Positions 1 to 10,505 of a DNA stretch of 57,063 nucleotides are shown here, in pieces. This DNA is from Lingula anatina (lineage: Eukaryota; Brachiopoda; Lingulata; Lingulida; Lingulidae), in NCBI RefSeq assembly GCF_001039355.2, contig NW_019773716.1, positions 1 through 57,063 on the forward strand, given 5' to 3'. The notes beneath the pieces are model-generated. The model saw only the letters and a program-made list of their open reading frames with translations. It had not been told where the DNA came from and ran no database searches. A program made the position numbers and the translations under genes. How positions within the stretch are numbered: position 1 is the first letter of the stretch; every line of letters starts with the position of its first letter.

Positions 1-272
1 AAAAGGTAAAATGGTTTTCCACTTATCGTGTTATCGGTGCTGCATATATGCTGAAAAAAGTGAAAAAACAGCATAAACTCCCTATAAGTGACCCGATCAT
101 GCTGATTTTCGAACTTGACCTGCGTATTACGAACATTCATCAGTTCTGTAAGTTTCAAGCCAAAAGAAAAAACAGTTTTCCACTTATCGTATTATCGGTA
201 AAAGTGCACGGCGACGGCGACGCCAGATGCAGATGACGGCTATATGTGCAGACACATCTGTGTCTGTACATA

Positions 273-426
273 AAAAACTGACAAAAAATATTCCATATTA
301 AATGTCAAGTCTCTATATATAAACCTTAGAATTTTTAACTTAAAGGCCATACATATATACCCTACATATACAGACTTGACATTTAATATAGAATATTTTT
401 TCCAAATTATTTTTTGTCAGTTTTTT
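273..426. repeat. Inverted repeat made of two Tc1-like ends
   Basis: The two sides are near-complementary. The left arm runs from about 273 to 320 and the right arm from about 364 to 426; both contain the words TATTCYATATTAAATGTCAAG and a CTGACAAAAAATA end. The right arm is also the left terminus of the Tc1-like element at 371-1604, so the left arm is best read as the terminus of a second, deleted copy in opposite orientation. It contains no coding sequence. Confidence 0.6.
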
Positions 427-1604
427 CCTATTTTGCTGACTGATAAATGAAAATAAGGATTTAAATCATGTTTTGATAACTTTTATTTATCTCTTTGATG
501 TCATTGTAACATCAGTTCATCAATTGAATTCGCCAGTAAAGCAAACAAAAATTCATTGCCTATTTTAGGACATACAGCAACCATTGAAAGTTTTGGATCT
601 CTATGTTTTCCAAATTATCGTCTTTAGAAGAGTTATACGCCCCACAAAAGACCCTCATGTCAGTGTCTTGTCACAGCAACGGTGGCTGTTTTCACCTGAC
701 CTCATCTGGCTGCTACCAGAGCTTTCAAGTGGCAAGGCATTCCTTGGGATAGGTTTTTAGAGTTTAATCTGGAAAGAAATTCAAGGCAACAGTCAAAACT
801 TGTCCAGTTTGGTTCAGTTTGTTGTAGGACATGCAGGCCGTTGAGTTGGGGAGTAATAACCTACCCATGTATTGTCTATGTGGTTCAAATATGGCGATTT
901 TGACCAATGTATCTGCTCAATCCCTCGGCTCTGTAAGTTATCTGTTATTAAAAGTGCTCTGTGTGAACGGGCAATCTCATCGTGCAACCTAAAATTGTTC
1001 CTAAGGTGCCCCCTATTAAATGATAGTCAAATGGTTCCCACATTATTCTTTTATTTTATCTGGTTTAGGTTTTCATCAATGACTACCATTGGTGTATTGG
1101 TGGTAAGATGGCGATACATTGGTCGTGGTCTCTGTGTAGGTACATCGGTCTGGGTATAACTCCATAAAACTGTGCTGACCATTTTATTTGACACAATAAT
1201 CTGTCTGGCAATGTCTGTCTTTTTCGCGCCATTCTGGCACAGATTAACAATTTTGTAAAACATTGTTTAACTCATTTTACGCACAGCAAAACTGACCGCT
1301 TCCATGCAAAATTTCAAATTCTTCTATGCAGTAGTTACCAACATATGGATACTTTTTTAACAGAAGCATGCTTCGCCAAAGCCAAGCTTTGGCTAGCCCA
1401 AAGGAGCACTACCCAATTAAATCACTGCATATTACACAATGCAGCAGTGCACCAGACTTGGTAGTCAGTTAATTGGTAGCGACACACCCGACTTCACTCC
1501 AAGTCAGATATTTTATGTGAGATCTGAGTTTTATGAAAAAAGAACGCATTTTTACCAAGGAATACCTTTAAAACTGAAATATTCCATATCAAATGTCAAG
1601 TCTG
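371..1604 (-). mobile_element. Degenerate Tc1/mariner-like transposon
   Basis: The element is bounded by TA dinucleotides at 369-370 and 1605-1606. Its terminal inverted repeats start CAGACTTGACATTT on the left, and the same sequence, with one change, is read on the minus strand at the right end (about 1575-1604). The length of 1234 bp is short for a Tc1-like element, in line with internal deletion. The interior carries a broken transposase on the minus strand. The termini resemble those of the better preserved element at 48605-50264 in the inner AATATGGAATATT word, so the two may belong to related subfamilies. Confidence 0.65.
680..1263 (-). pseudogene. Broken Tc1-like transposase
   Basis: The minus-strand frame at 1263-1051 reads as an N-terminal helix-turn-helix of Tc1-like transposases (KIVNLCQNGAKKTDIARQI). 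After an internal deletion and frameshifts, the segment at about 1000-830 gives a decayed catalytic region: RSHRALLITDNLQSRGIEQI, then SPYLNHIDNTW, which corresponds to the family SPDLNPIENLW motif. The middle, including the first catalytic aspartates, is missing. This is a non-functional relic inside the inverted-repeat element and was recognised only by motif resemblance. Confidence 0.6.
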
Positions 1605-1954
1605 TATTTAGCCATCAAACATGTCCTACTGCTAAACACATCCAGGCTAAAAGGTATAGGTGCAAAACATGCTTAGGAGCTAAATGAAAAAATCAGACAA
1701 AGCAGGCACTTGGATGTTTTTACAGTGTACGTTATAATTGTGTACGTGTGTTTTGTACCAAAAATAAAAACAATTCAGGTCATTTTAATGTCTTTTCATG
1801 CAAGAATGTTGTCTAACAACTGGGGTTGATACAATGTTGTTATCTGACGTTGAGTCAACTTTCAAATCCAATGTTTATCCAACATATTATCAACGTTATG
1901 GTTCAACGCTGTTTCAACGTTAAAACAACATAATTTGCCCGCTGGGTATAAGGG

Positions 1955-2877
1955 ATAGAAATTTGCAATCTTCACAAATGACTTTTGGTCAGACTTCTAT
2001 AGAAATTTTTCCCATAATTCCTTCAGTTTGGGAGATATTTGGCATTGAATTTTCAAAAATTTTGACAAGGGTGCATTTCAACGAGCGTCACCCTCTGGCC
2101 ATTGCACCGAGTGAGACAAAAAAAAAAAAAAACCAGGGGGTTCAAGTTGAGCTTATATGTGACCTAAATCCAAGAGATGGGGAACACGTGTCCTTGCGGT
2201 CTAGAAGGAGAATCGGTAACTGTGACTTGTATCTGGTGCAAGAACGCGGAGCTGCAGGAGACGGGTTGGGACTAAGGCGGCGTCTCGATGTTCATTGGTC
2301 CGAAAAGTGGTAATATTTAATCGATTTTTTAATCAAGTGTTCATTGGTCCGAAGGATCTATAGTGAACATTCAGACCAATGAACCTTGGGACACACACAT
2401 ACACACTCACATGCGCACACACATACACACACATCACTGCTTCATCCAAAGGTATTTTAAAATATAAATGTAAAACAAGGCAGCAAAGCTGTCAAATGTA
2501 CAGACAAAAAGCTGAAAATAACAATGCAAAAATATAGGCTACTGTCAATTCTGATGCAAATATACATTATGCTTAATAAGTACTGCCAGGATGTACGCTG
2601 GCGGTACTCATGGTTTTAGTCCTGACCCGTCTGGTCCGGCTCGTCCCGTCTCATCCGCAGCGTTGGCTCCGCCGGCTCCGCGTACTGGCACCGGATACAA
2701 GTCACCGTTACCACTTCTCCTCCTAGACCGCAAGGACCCCTGTCCCCATCTCTTGGATTTAGGTCACATATAACCTCAACTTGAACCCCCAGGTTTTTTT
2801 GTCTCAGTCAGTGCATTGACCTGGGCGTGACGCTCGTTGAAATGCACCCTTGTCAAAATTTTTGAAAATTCAATGCC
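1955..2877. repeat. Two inverted copies of a dispersed repeat
   Basis: The left copy runs from about 1955 to 2260 and the right copy, in reverse orientation, from about 2590 to 2877. The core arms 2041-2240 and 2688-2877 match closely as inverted complements (for example both contain GACCTAAATCCAAGAGATGG read in their own direction). The same repeat occurs once in each of the first two duplication units, at about 21890-22232 and 29690-30040. The loop (2241-2687) holds CA-rich microsatellite DNA and three short GTTCATTGGTCYGA words, one of them inverted. There is no supported gene; short open frames here are incidental. Confidence 0.75.
2389..2440. repeat. CA-rich microsatellite
   Basis: Imperfect run of CA dinucleotides with interspersed ACAT and TC steps. 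Confidence 0.8.
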
Positions 2878-3639
2878 AATAGGGAACATCCGAGATAGCC
2901 TATTTTGAACATCTGCGCAGCAGATGACGTCAAACAAGACCTGGATTGGAGCGAGATTTCACGAGAGGTGGGGTTAAAATCTGCCATTGAAACTTCTCTC
3001 GCGGTTGGGCACAAGTCTATGTTATAGGATTGCACTGAGTAAAATTTGGCGTTGTCACGTAATTTGAGATTTGAGCAATGCAATGGCGAATTGCTAATGT
3101 TGTGTCATAGGGTGCATAGCAGTAAAACCTAACCGAGAAAGCCAGGAAAATGACCATGGATGACGGACACGACTGGCGAGAGAAGTGAAGTAAAGAAAGA
3201 GAAGTAGTTGGGCTTGAACAGATTAAAAGGACTAAGTGCCGACATATTTAAAGTACAGATCAGGTCGCAGTATTTTGTAGGAAGACAACTAGCACCCAAC
3301 ACGTCACTGGCTTCATGGCATCACCGTATAGACCGTATCATCAACGGTCAAGGGACATATTAATAAGTAAGTTTTGTGTGTGTAGTTTACAGGACACCAT
3401 GGTTTATTAATGTAATACAGCCCTAGTACTTGTGATTAACAGTCTTTTACGGTAACCAGGCCCGTATAGCCAGCAATTTTAGAGGGGGGGGGGGGTCGTT
3501 TTCTGAAAAAGTACCTTTTACCATAAAATCCTCAAGTACATAGATCAAATTGCACCCAGAGTGGATCTTTTCCCAGCAAAAAGGGTGGTTCTTTCGAACC
3601 CCCCGNGAAGGTATTTGCATAAAAGTGATGTTGTTTTTA

Positions 3640-4040
3640 AAATATGCTCCAAATGGCCTCCACGACAATGAAGGCACACTTACACACGTCACCAAAAATT
3701 GTCAATTACATTTCACAGAACACATTCTCCTTCGGGATATCCCTGATTTTTGCTGTGATTGCTGCCTTCAGTTCACCAATCGTTTGAGGGCTCCTCTGGC
3801 ATACTTTTTTCTTGAGATACCCTTACAGAAAAAAAATTGAGGGAGTTCAAGTCTGGAGAATGCCATGTCCACTCAACATTTAACATACTGGTAACACTTC
3901 CTGCTGATCATGATCAGTCTCTCTTGAAATCGCTCTCTTAGTCAGGCTAGGGATTCATGTGATACGCGGGCTGGTCATGCCTTGAAGGAACCACTGTATC
4001 CCTCTGCATCGTCCCAGTGATGTCCAGAACTTCCTCAGCC
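3640..4040 (-). pseudogene. Relic of an IS630/mariner-superfamily transposase
   Basis: Joining minus-strand frames across several frameshifts gives a segment like LAWLRERFQERLI, then WHSPDLN, then TIGELKAAITAKIRDIPKEN and VIDNF. This order (strand end, WPPRSPDL-type motif, C-terminal helix) is characteristic of the C-terminal half of DDE transposases of the IS630-Tc1-mariner superfamily. Stops and frameshifts interrupt it throughout, and no convincing terminal repeats were found. A 12-G run at 3484-3495 and an ambiguous base at 3606 lie just downstream. Confidence 0.5.
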
Positions 4041-4180
4041 ACATACAGTGTAGCTGATATGCCGTTTGAGAATAGTGATATAGTGTATCCGTTGACAAGC
4101 TTTAGTGTAGATTAGGTGTACAAATGTTCATACCAGGGTTAGATCATGACTAATTATAAGGCCTAAAAAGACTGAAGTTT

Positions 4181-5290
4181 TTACCTAAATACAATTTCAC
4201 TGCCATGTTTATATAACGGAACTAATTGATGGTCTGACTTACAGAAGTCGAATACAATTTCATTGGTTTTCTTTGAATGTATTTTCGCTTTGTTGGTGAT
4301 TGACCATTTGACCGCTTCATTTGTTGTCATTTGGAAGGTGTCAAGGGATTGTGTATTACCAGAGCTGAGGAGGGTTGTGTCCTTCACATATTTAAATGAC
4401 ACTATAGTTGTGTGAAGGTCAGTTATCACAATCACGAAAAGAATAGGTCTTAGTTTTGTTCCTTGTGGTATTCCTGCTTTGATGTTAAGCGTTTTAGTAA
4501 GGAATTTGGAATTCCATTTTTAATGAAGTCGAGGTCTATAAGCTTTTGTAATATTAGTGAGTGATCTATTTTGTCAAATGTTAACGTGTTAGTGAAATCG
4601 ACTGGCAGCATGCGTGTGTACTGCCCTAGTCTGTCTGTCTTTCTTGCAATTATACATGTCTTCGATTAAAGCGTGTGTCCTACATCTACCCTTAATACTT
4701 TAAGATTGTCTTTTGTCCCTTCTTAACGCGAAAATTAATCTCTCCAGCACCTTTGACAACACTAGAGTTAAAGATATTGGGCGGATGTCTGTTTGCACTG
4801 TCTTTGGTGGGGTGCATTTAGGTAGGGGAGTTTACAAATGCTTTACATCTTTCCATATTGCATGCGTATACACTTCTCTGACAGAAGGAGAATATTGAGG
4901 AAGCTTTTCTACGGCCTGTAAAGTGATGAAATACATGTAGTTATCTGGGATTGGATCTTCTACCTTTGCTTCTGGTGGTGTAAAGTCATTATTTACTGAT
5001 TGCAAGACGTGGCTTTTTTGGGCTAAGGCTTGGATATCACCATAGCTTTCATTATTTGTTAGATTCTGAAGGCTATTACTTTGGACTGTTTGGCTTAATT
5101 AATTGTCATACACTGTAATCTTTATTTCTTTCAACCACCGCCTTGATCTTAGCACTTTGGCAAACCTTCCAATAGATCGGTTCGAAAACTGTACAAATAG
5201 ACGAGCAAGTTTAGAGGCTGGTGTAAACCTACTTTTGACCATTAGATACTGTGCCGCTGCTGACAAGTAACCTAGCTCACAAGGCAATCA
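4181..5290 (-). pseudogene. Degenerate CR1/L2-like LINE reverse transcriptase
   Basis: The minus strand, read in several frames, gives an ordered series of reverse-transcriptase motifs. First comes a linker with FTPPEAKVEDPIPDNYMYF at about 5000-4900. Next is PPKTVQTDIRPISLTLVLSK at about 4800-4750, the block 1 motif of non-LTR retrotransposons. Then VDFTNTLTFDKIDHSL (about 4600) matches the DFSKAFDKVDH block, and finally FKYVKDTTL with WSITNKAKIHSKKTNEIVFDF at about 4400-4250. The usual YADD/YVDD acid pair reads as YVKD, so even the active site has decayed. Multiple frameshifts make it non-functional. The endonuclease domain is not evident. Confidence 0.65.
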
Positions 5291-5973
5291 TAAGTCTCCA
5301 GGTTCAGAACTTTAAAAAATAAAATTAGGGGCTCTCCATCCCTGATGAACTGGGCGCGACAAGCTATTTCACGGGAGCCAGAGAGAATGCACAGAGGAGG
5401 AAAGGGGGTTATAAAGAAAGCAGAAGCATCAACGGTCGGAGCCGGTCATCGTTAACTTCATTCAATGGACGCCGACGGTGGGTGAAGGGAAGCCCAATGA
5501 AGGCAGTATCATCCGTTTTATCGCCTAGATTGACACTATGAAAATTGCATCTATAACGTACCGACCACTGACCGATCACTGAGCATTTATTATGCAACCG
5601 CAGTGGTGCTTGTTTCTCCTTTCTGCCTCCTTTGAACCACCTTTCAGCCACCAACTTCTTTCATGACCTTCGTGCGATTGTTTTGAACACTTTCACGACG
5701 AGGCGTGAGCATCTACCACCCTTGTGCGACCTGAGCGACCACTGTGATTCCTCTAGTTACCAGTTCACACAAAGGAGGCACAAAGCTCGCCTTCCTGTGG
5801 AATATCGAGTTCTTATAGCCGATGTACTGGTAGGTTAAATCTGGTTTCAATTCCTTGATTTAGATCTTACATACAAAATTTCCACATTGCACCATAAAAC
5901 TGATCGTTTTAACAATTACAATTCTTATATAGTAATAAGTATATGTTTGCTAATTGATTGTGCTGTCTTGCCT

Positions 5974-5975
<2 letters not shown>

Positions 5976-6058
<83 letters not shown>
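5976..6058. repeat. TA microsatellite
   Basis: Near-perfect (TA)n run of about 80 bp with a single ACA interruption. Such runs collapse or expand easily in assembly. Confidence 0.95.
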
Positions 6059-6801
6059 ATTTACTAAACTTTTAAGTATAAAACAGTGATAAAACATGTC
6101 GGTTTGCCCTTAAAAAGCAGTCTGATTTGGCAATACAAATAACATATTTTATAGCTGACTAAAGTCATGTGTCATGTGTATGCATCGTGATGCGTGTTGT
6201 GTGAAAGGATGGAAGAGATAAATCATTTCTATGCGATCAAATTCAAATTCGTCAGCTAGAGATAGGAGAACTTGTGGAATCATATATCACTCAAATCTGC
6301 TGAGACTCATTTAGCTATGCAAACAGCGGAAGCGGAGCCTGGGAGGTGAAGATGAGGTTTCCAGTATTCCCAGCTCTGATGCTGCTTCTTTGGCTAGAAG
6401 AATAAATGAATAAATATGAAAAAATGCACGAAATGGTTTAAGCGGTAGTTTTCGGCAGTCGAAACTGCTGTTAGCAAATACCAGCTGTTGTGTCAAAATC
6501 GTTCCTAAGATATGTACATTCCCATGAGAAGACTTGGAGACCGAGATCTCATTCCTAATAAAACTGTTCTTCTACGTAGATCGATCCAACTCCATGGAGG
6601 CTCTCGATGAATGCAATCGGATTAACAGATTAACACACTTCTTCCTGGGGTTCAGTGGAATGCAGAAAAGATAATGATTATACGAGTATGTTGGAAACAA
6701 AAAGAGGCGTGATAGTCTGATCCTTACTTTAATTACTTGCTCTTCTGTGACAGATAAAAATAACCATTCTGAATAGCATGTTGTTTTACACATCGGTGCT
6801 A

Positions 6802-6923
6802 CCCTCTACCAGGGTGGCAGATTACATAGGGAAAACGGAAACCAGACCAAAATGACTGTCTATTTATCTAGAGACATATTTGTAAATATCTCTGAAAAAT
6901 CAATCTGTCGCCCTGGTAGAGGG
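6802..6923. mobile_element. Short MITE, TA target
   Basis: A 122-bp element with ends CCCTCTACCAGGG and CCCTGGTAGAGGG, perfect inverted repeats, bordered by TA on both sides. It has no coding capacity. A second member lies at 10310-10445. About 45 bp immediately outside the element is present on both sides as a direct repeat (about 6757-6801 and 6929-6973), far longer than a TA duplication. Confidence 0.75.
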
Positions 6924-7489
6924 TAGATTAAAATAACCATTCTGAATAGCTTGTTACTTTACACATCATTGCTATTCATAAAACCGTGTTTGGGTTTTAA
7001 TTAAGTTTTCTACACATAGAGCATTTGAGACTCTCTTAATGGAGGTAGCAACTGATACACGGGCGAGTTTTACTCGGGACGGTAAGATTAGAAATTTACA
7101 TCTCAAATATAGGGTTATTGATCGTTATTTTTAATGTTGCTGATTAGGTATACCAAAGTGATTTAGGGAAGATTGATATAATTACCATGGAAGTTATTTA
7201 AATTTTTCTGCTATAAAAACCAAACTCTCACGACTTAGCGTAAAATCTACCGATATTTCGCAGTATTTGGAGGAAAGTGGAGTTAGAAATAATAACATAT
7301 AAGTGAGTGCGGTTTGGCAACGAAGCTGACAGAATTATGACTTAGTGATTTAGGGAACGTTGATGATTGGTTTATATTGCTGGTTGATTTTCACCTATAT
7401 TCCTGAAAAGTTTACCACACTTAAGGCACCTTTTCTCGCACTTTTTCTAGTTTTTTGTTACGTCACACGGTGCCGACAGAGTTTTTACT

Positions 7490-8040
7490 TTTTAATAATA
7501 ATAATAATAAAAATAATTTATTGAGCACAGAAATGTTTTTTTTTTTACATTTAGAGGCTCTCTAACTACTATATATTATACATGTACATATGGAAAGATA
7601 GTAATAATAGTAAATAAATGAAAAAAATTATACCTATATAATGTTATACAATAAACATTCTAGTAATATACAGGTGAGATGCATGAAATCATTTGTGCAC
7701 TTCTAGTTAATTACTTTTTTTCATAATTTTACTTACAAAATTCCGTACTGCAATTGCACTCTGTTCAGTGGGTGGGTTTAGAATGATGTCAAGCTGTTTG
7801 ACCTTGTCTGTTAGACCCTGCAAGTTTACCTCTGGTAATTCGAATAGCAATTTTCTTTCAATTTCGTGATGGGCGCATTTTAGGAAAAAATGAATTTCAT
7901 CTTCCACCACATTACAATAGGGGCATTTTCGGTCTGAAAGTTGTGTTTTTGTTTGTTTGTATGTCGCCCTCTTTCAATTTCTAGGTCATGGTCACTAATT
8001 CGCTTTTTTGCCAAAAGTTTTTTGTGGGTGTGTGAAATAT
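7490..8040 (-). pseudogene. 3' end of a LINE (C-terminal RT region)
   Basis: The minus strand encodes, across a frameshift near 7920, a DHDLEIERGRHTN segment followed by CPYC and VEDEIHFFLKCAHHEIERK. This is the C-terminal zinc-knuckle-like region of a LINE polymerase and is clearly homologous to the one at 36076-36426. The element ends on the left with AATAAA and a short (ATT)n tail at about 7496-7520, typical of a LINE 3' end. The rest of the element is missing, as expected after 5' truncation. Confidence 0.65.
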
Positions 8041-8989
8041 TTTAACTAAAAAGTACTTTTTAAGAGCGAGGTGAGATTTGAAATGATAATCAGACACACT
8101 ATCAGTATAAATGCTAATTGTTTGGTATGATATTATTTACTTGTAATTTAAAGGCGAATCCGTCTCGTTATACTCGAGGAACTATTTTGCAATGTATATT
8201 TGACATATGGCACTAATTTCTAGTGGATAGACATGTAGACTATGTAATGAACCCCTCTTGTCTGCATTTCCGTTAATGCCTGGCGTTCGACAAAGACTGA
8301 TTGCGGTCGTTCCTTTGTGACGCAGGTTGTCGGTTCTCTGTTAGACACGCATTGTATGAGTAGCCTTTAATAATCCTTGGGTTATCAATTATGCTATCTG
8401 TCCTGAAAGCTGGATTATTGTCTATCAGTAATGTATAAAATGAGGAGTAGTGCATATCCAATTGACACGGTTAAGTTCAGATAAGAAATAATTGGTTAAT
8501 TTTGATAATGGCTCTTTCAGTCTGCATGACTGGAATCTGAAAAAAAGAAAGACAAAAACGACGGCTGCGCTTTTTTCATAATAACATATTTAGCATGCGA
8601 CAATATCCGTGAAGCTTCCTGATACCAAGTAATTGTTTTTAAAAAATATGCTATATCCTTGTGCACACTCATGTTACAAGATAGAAGTGATATTTCAGAT
8701 GGTGTACGATGTGATTGTTTTTTTCCGCCTTTTCAGTTCCAACTGTAATTTTCTTCCAATGGGTAGTTGCACTGACTGTTTTGATAGCCTTTACTTAATA
8801 ATTGGTTATCTGGCCGCAAAATTAAACTCATCAATGAACTTACTGTCTGATGTGTCCCACTAAGCGGAATCATCAAAGACTGAATCTCATATTGGGGATG
8901 CCAGTTATTCATTTTCTCTGTACAAAGAACATGTACGACGACTAGCATTATCAATCAATTAAACAGGAAATTCTACTGGTACGTTAAAT

Positions 8990-9565
8990 CAAGAAGTTAT
9001 AATGAGGAGGAGTAGAAACGGGGCATCAATTATCTCTCTCGTCCAATCAGATCGCAGCATTCTTTTCAAAGCGGCGTCCTTTGAAATTCGATCCTCGTAA
9101 CTGGTCTAATCCTCCGCTCGCCTCCGCGTGACTGAAGACGGAGAAGCTGAACCAGTGCGTATACGTCTTGATTTATTCATGTTTAATGCGAATATTTGGA
9201 AGTTATACTTAGAAAAACGCCAAGTCGAGCGATATAAAGGTGAGTGAGAGTTGATATTCTGCTTTGAGCATTGTTTTATGTTCATACGGTGGCTGTCAGT
9301 CAAATTTGTCAGTGCAGAAAGCAANGGAAATCTCTCTCTACACCTTTCTGTAATCCCACCATGTTTTCTCTGTGAGATTATTAGAGACTTTGCGAGGCTT
9401 TATCCCAATTGGCTGAAGCAACCCATGTGAACGGTCTTTTGAATATGCATTAGGCACAAGCTCTCCCTAAGACCACAAGCTGGGTAATTATAAGGATTAA
9501 GCCCGTTACGAGGAAAGGATGAAAGGAAACCCCTTGTTTCTACTCCTTCTCATTATAACTTCTTG
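8990..9565. mobile_element. 576-bp MITE with 7-bp target duplication
   Basis: The ends are inverted repeats of about 30 bp starting CAAGAAGTTATAATGAG. They are flanked by the direct repeat GTTAAAT at 8983-8989 and 9566-9572. No transposase is encoded inside; the interior is unique here and includes one ambiguous base at 9325. Two other loci in this window (50738-50757 and 52613-52654) carry the same terminal sequence with different 7-bp flanking duplications, which supports a real family with 7-bp target site duplications. I cannot assign a transposon superfamily. Confidence 0.8.
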
Positions 9566-9599
9566 GTTAAATCTACCATTAACCGTATTGTTTTATACT

Positions 9600-10300
9600 T
9601 CACACGCCGGCGGATGGCAATTTTGCAACCATGGAATTACAACGGTCTGTTTTAACCTTTTTTTATATATATGAAATGAACATGTCTAATAGTCTATAAG
9701 ATAAGAAGTTTGTTTGTTGTTCTACATGTAGAACCTCTGACTTTATGTGTACAATGTAAAATAACAAATTATTATTATTTGTTACATATGGTGAATCTGC
9801 TGACAGAATGAATCTTTGACATAAGTCGATTTCGCGTTCCACGGACTTTGTAGATACAATTTGTGAAGATTGGGGGAAAGTTTATCTCTGCTAGTAGGGC
9901 CTACAAACTGATGCAAATTGCATTAAAATTGTCGTCAGGTACAGAAAAAAAAAAAACATCGGGCTTTCAGACAGCAAATCATCTATGTTGTCATTAAAAG
10001 TTATTGTGTAGGCCTACCGGTCTGTACACCCCCGTCTTCTCCTAAATTCCACCCAAGTAGTTCCACTTCTCGTTGTCCCCAGAATGTACACTTGATAGTA
10101 CCATTCCTTTTTGTAAAAAAGTTTTCTGACTGAACATTAAACGAAATTTCACTCGTACATTCATGATACACTGCTGAAAAGATTCACCATCCCATATTGC
10201 AATACGTGTACAAGGTCCCCTAAGTTTGCACACGCAAAATTTAGCTTGTTAATAATGTGTTAATATGTAGATAACTCACCGTTTTGGCGGACTGCCACCC
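9600..10300. other. No recognisable feature
   Basis: AT-rich unique sequence between two MITEs. Short open frames on either strand show no family motifs. Confidence 0.5.
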
Positions 10301-10309
10301 CCTCTCTTA

Positions 10310-10445
10310 CCCTCCACTAAGGCTGCAGAGTGATTTTCACTTAATATATATATATATATATTCGCAGATATGTCACTGCTGGTTAATTATGTTCACTTTT
10401 CTGTGAATATCAGATAAAAAACCAATCCTTGGCCCTGGTAGAGGG
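10310..10445. mobile_element. Second copy of the TA-target MITE
   Basis: The right end CCCTGGTAGAGGG followed by TA matches the element at 6802-6923 exactly. The left end (CCCTCCACTAAGG after TA) has diverged. The length is 136 bp, with a short TA-repeat expansion in the interior. Confidence 0.6.
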
Positions 10446-10460
10446 TATCCCACCCCAATG

Positions 10461-10461
<1 letters not shown>

Positions 10462-10502
<41 letters not shown>
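10462..10502. repeat. CA microsatellite
   Basis: Perfect (CA)n of about 20 units, just outside the MITE. Confidence 0.95.

Positions 10503-10505
<3 letters not shown>

Noticed and set aside
5409-5838. Opposed GC-richer frames between the LINE relic and the TA repeat, considered as a gene
   Set aside because: No domain recognised and no splice structure; left as unexplained unique sequence.
5909-6097. IYIYIY-rich proteins over the TA repeat
   Set aside because: Translation of a microsatellite.
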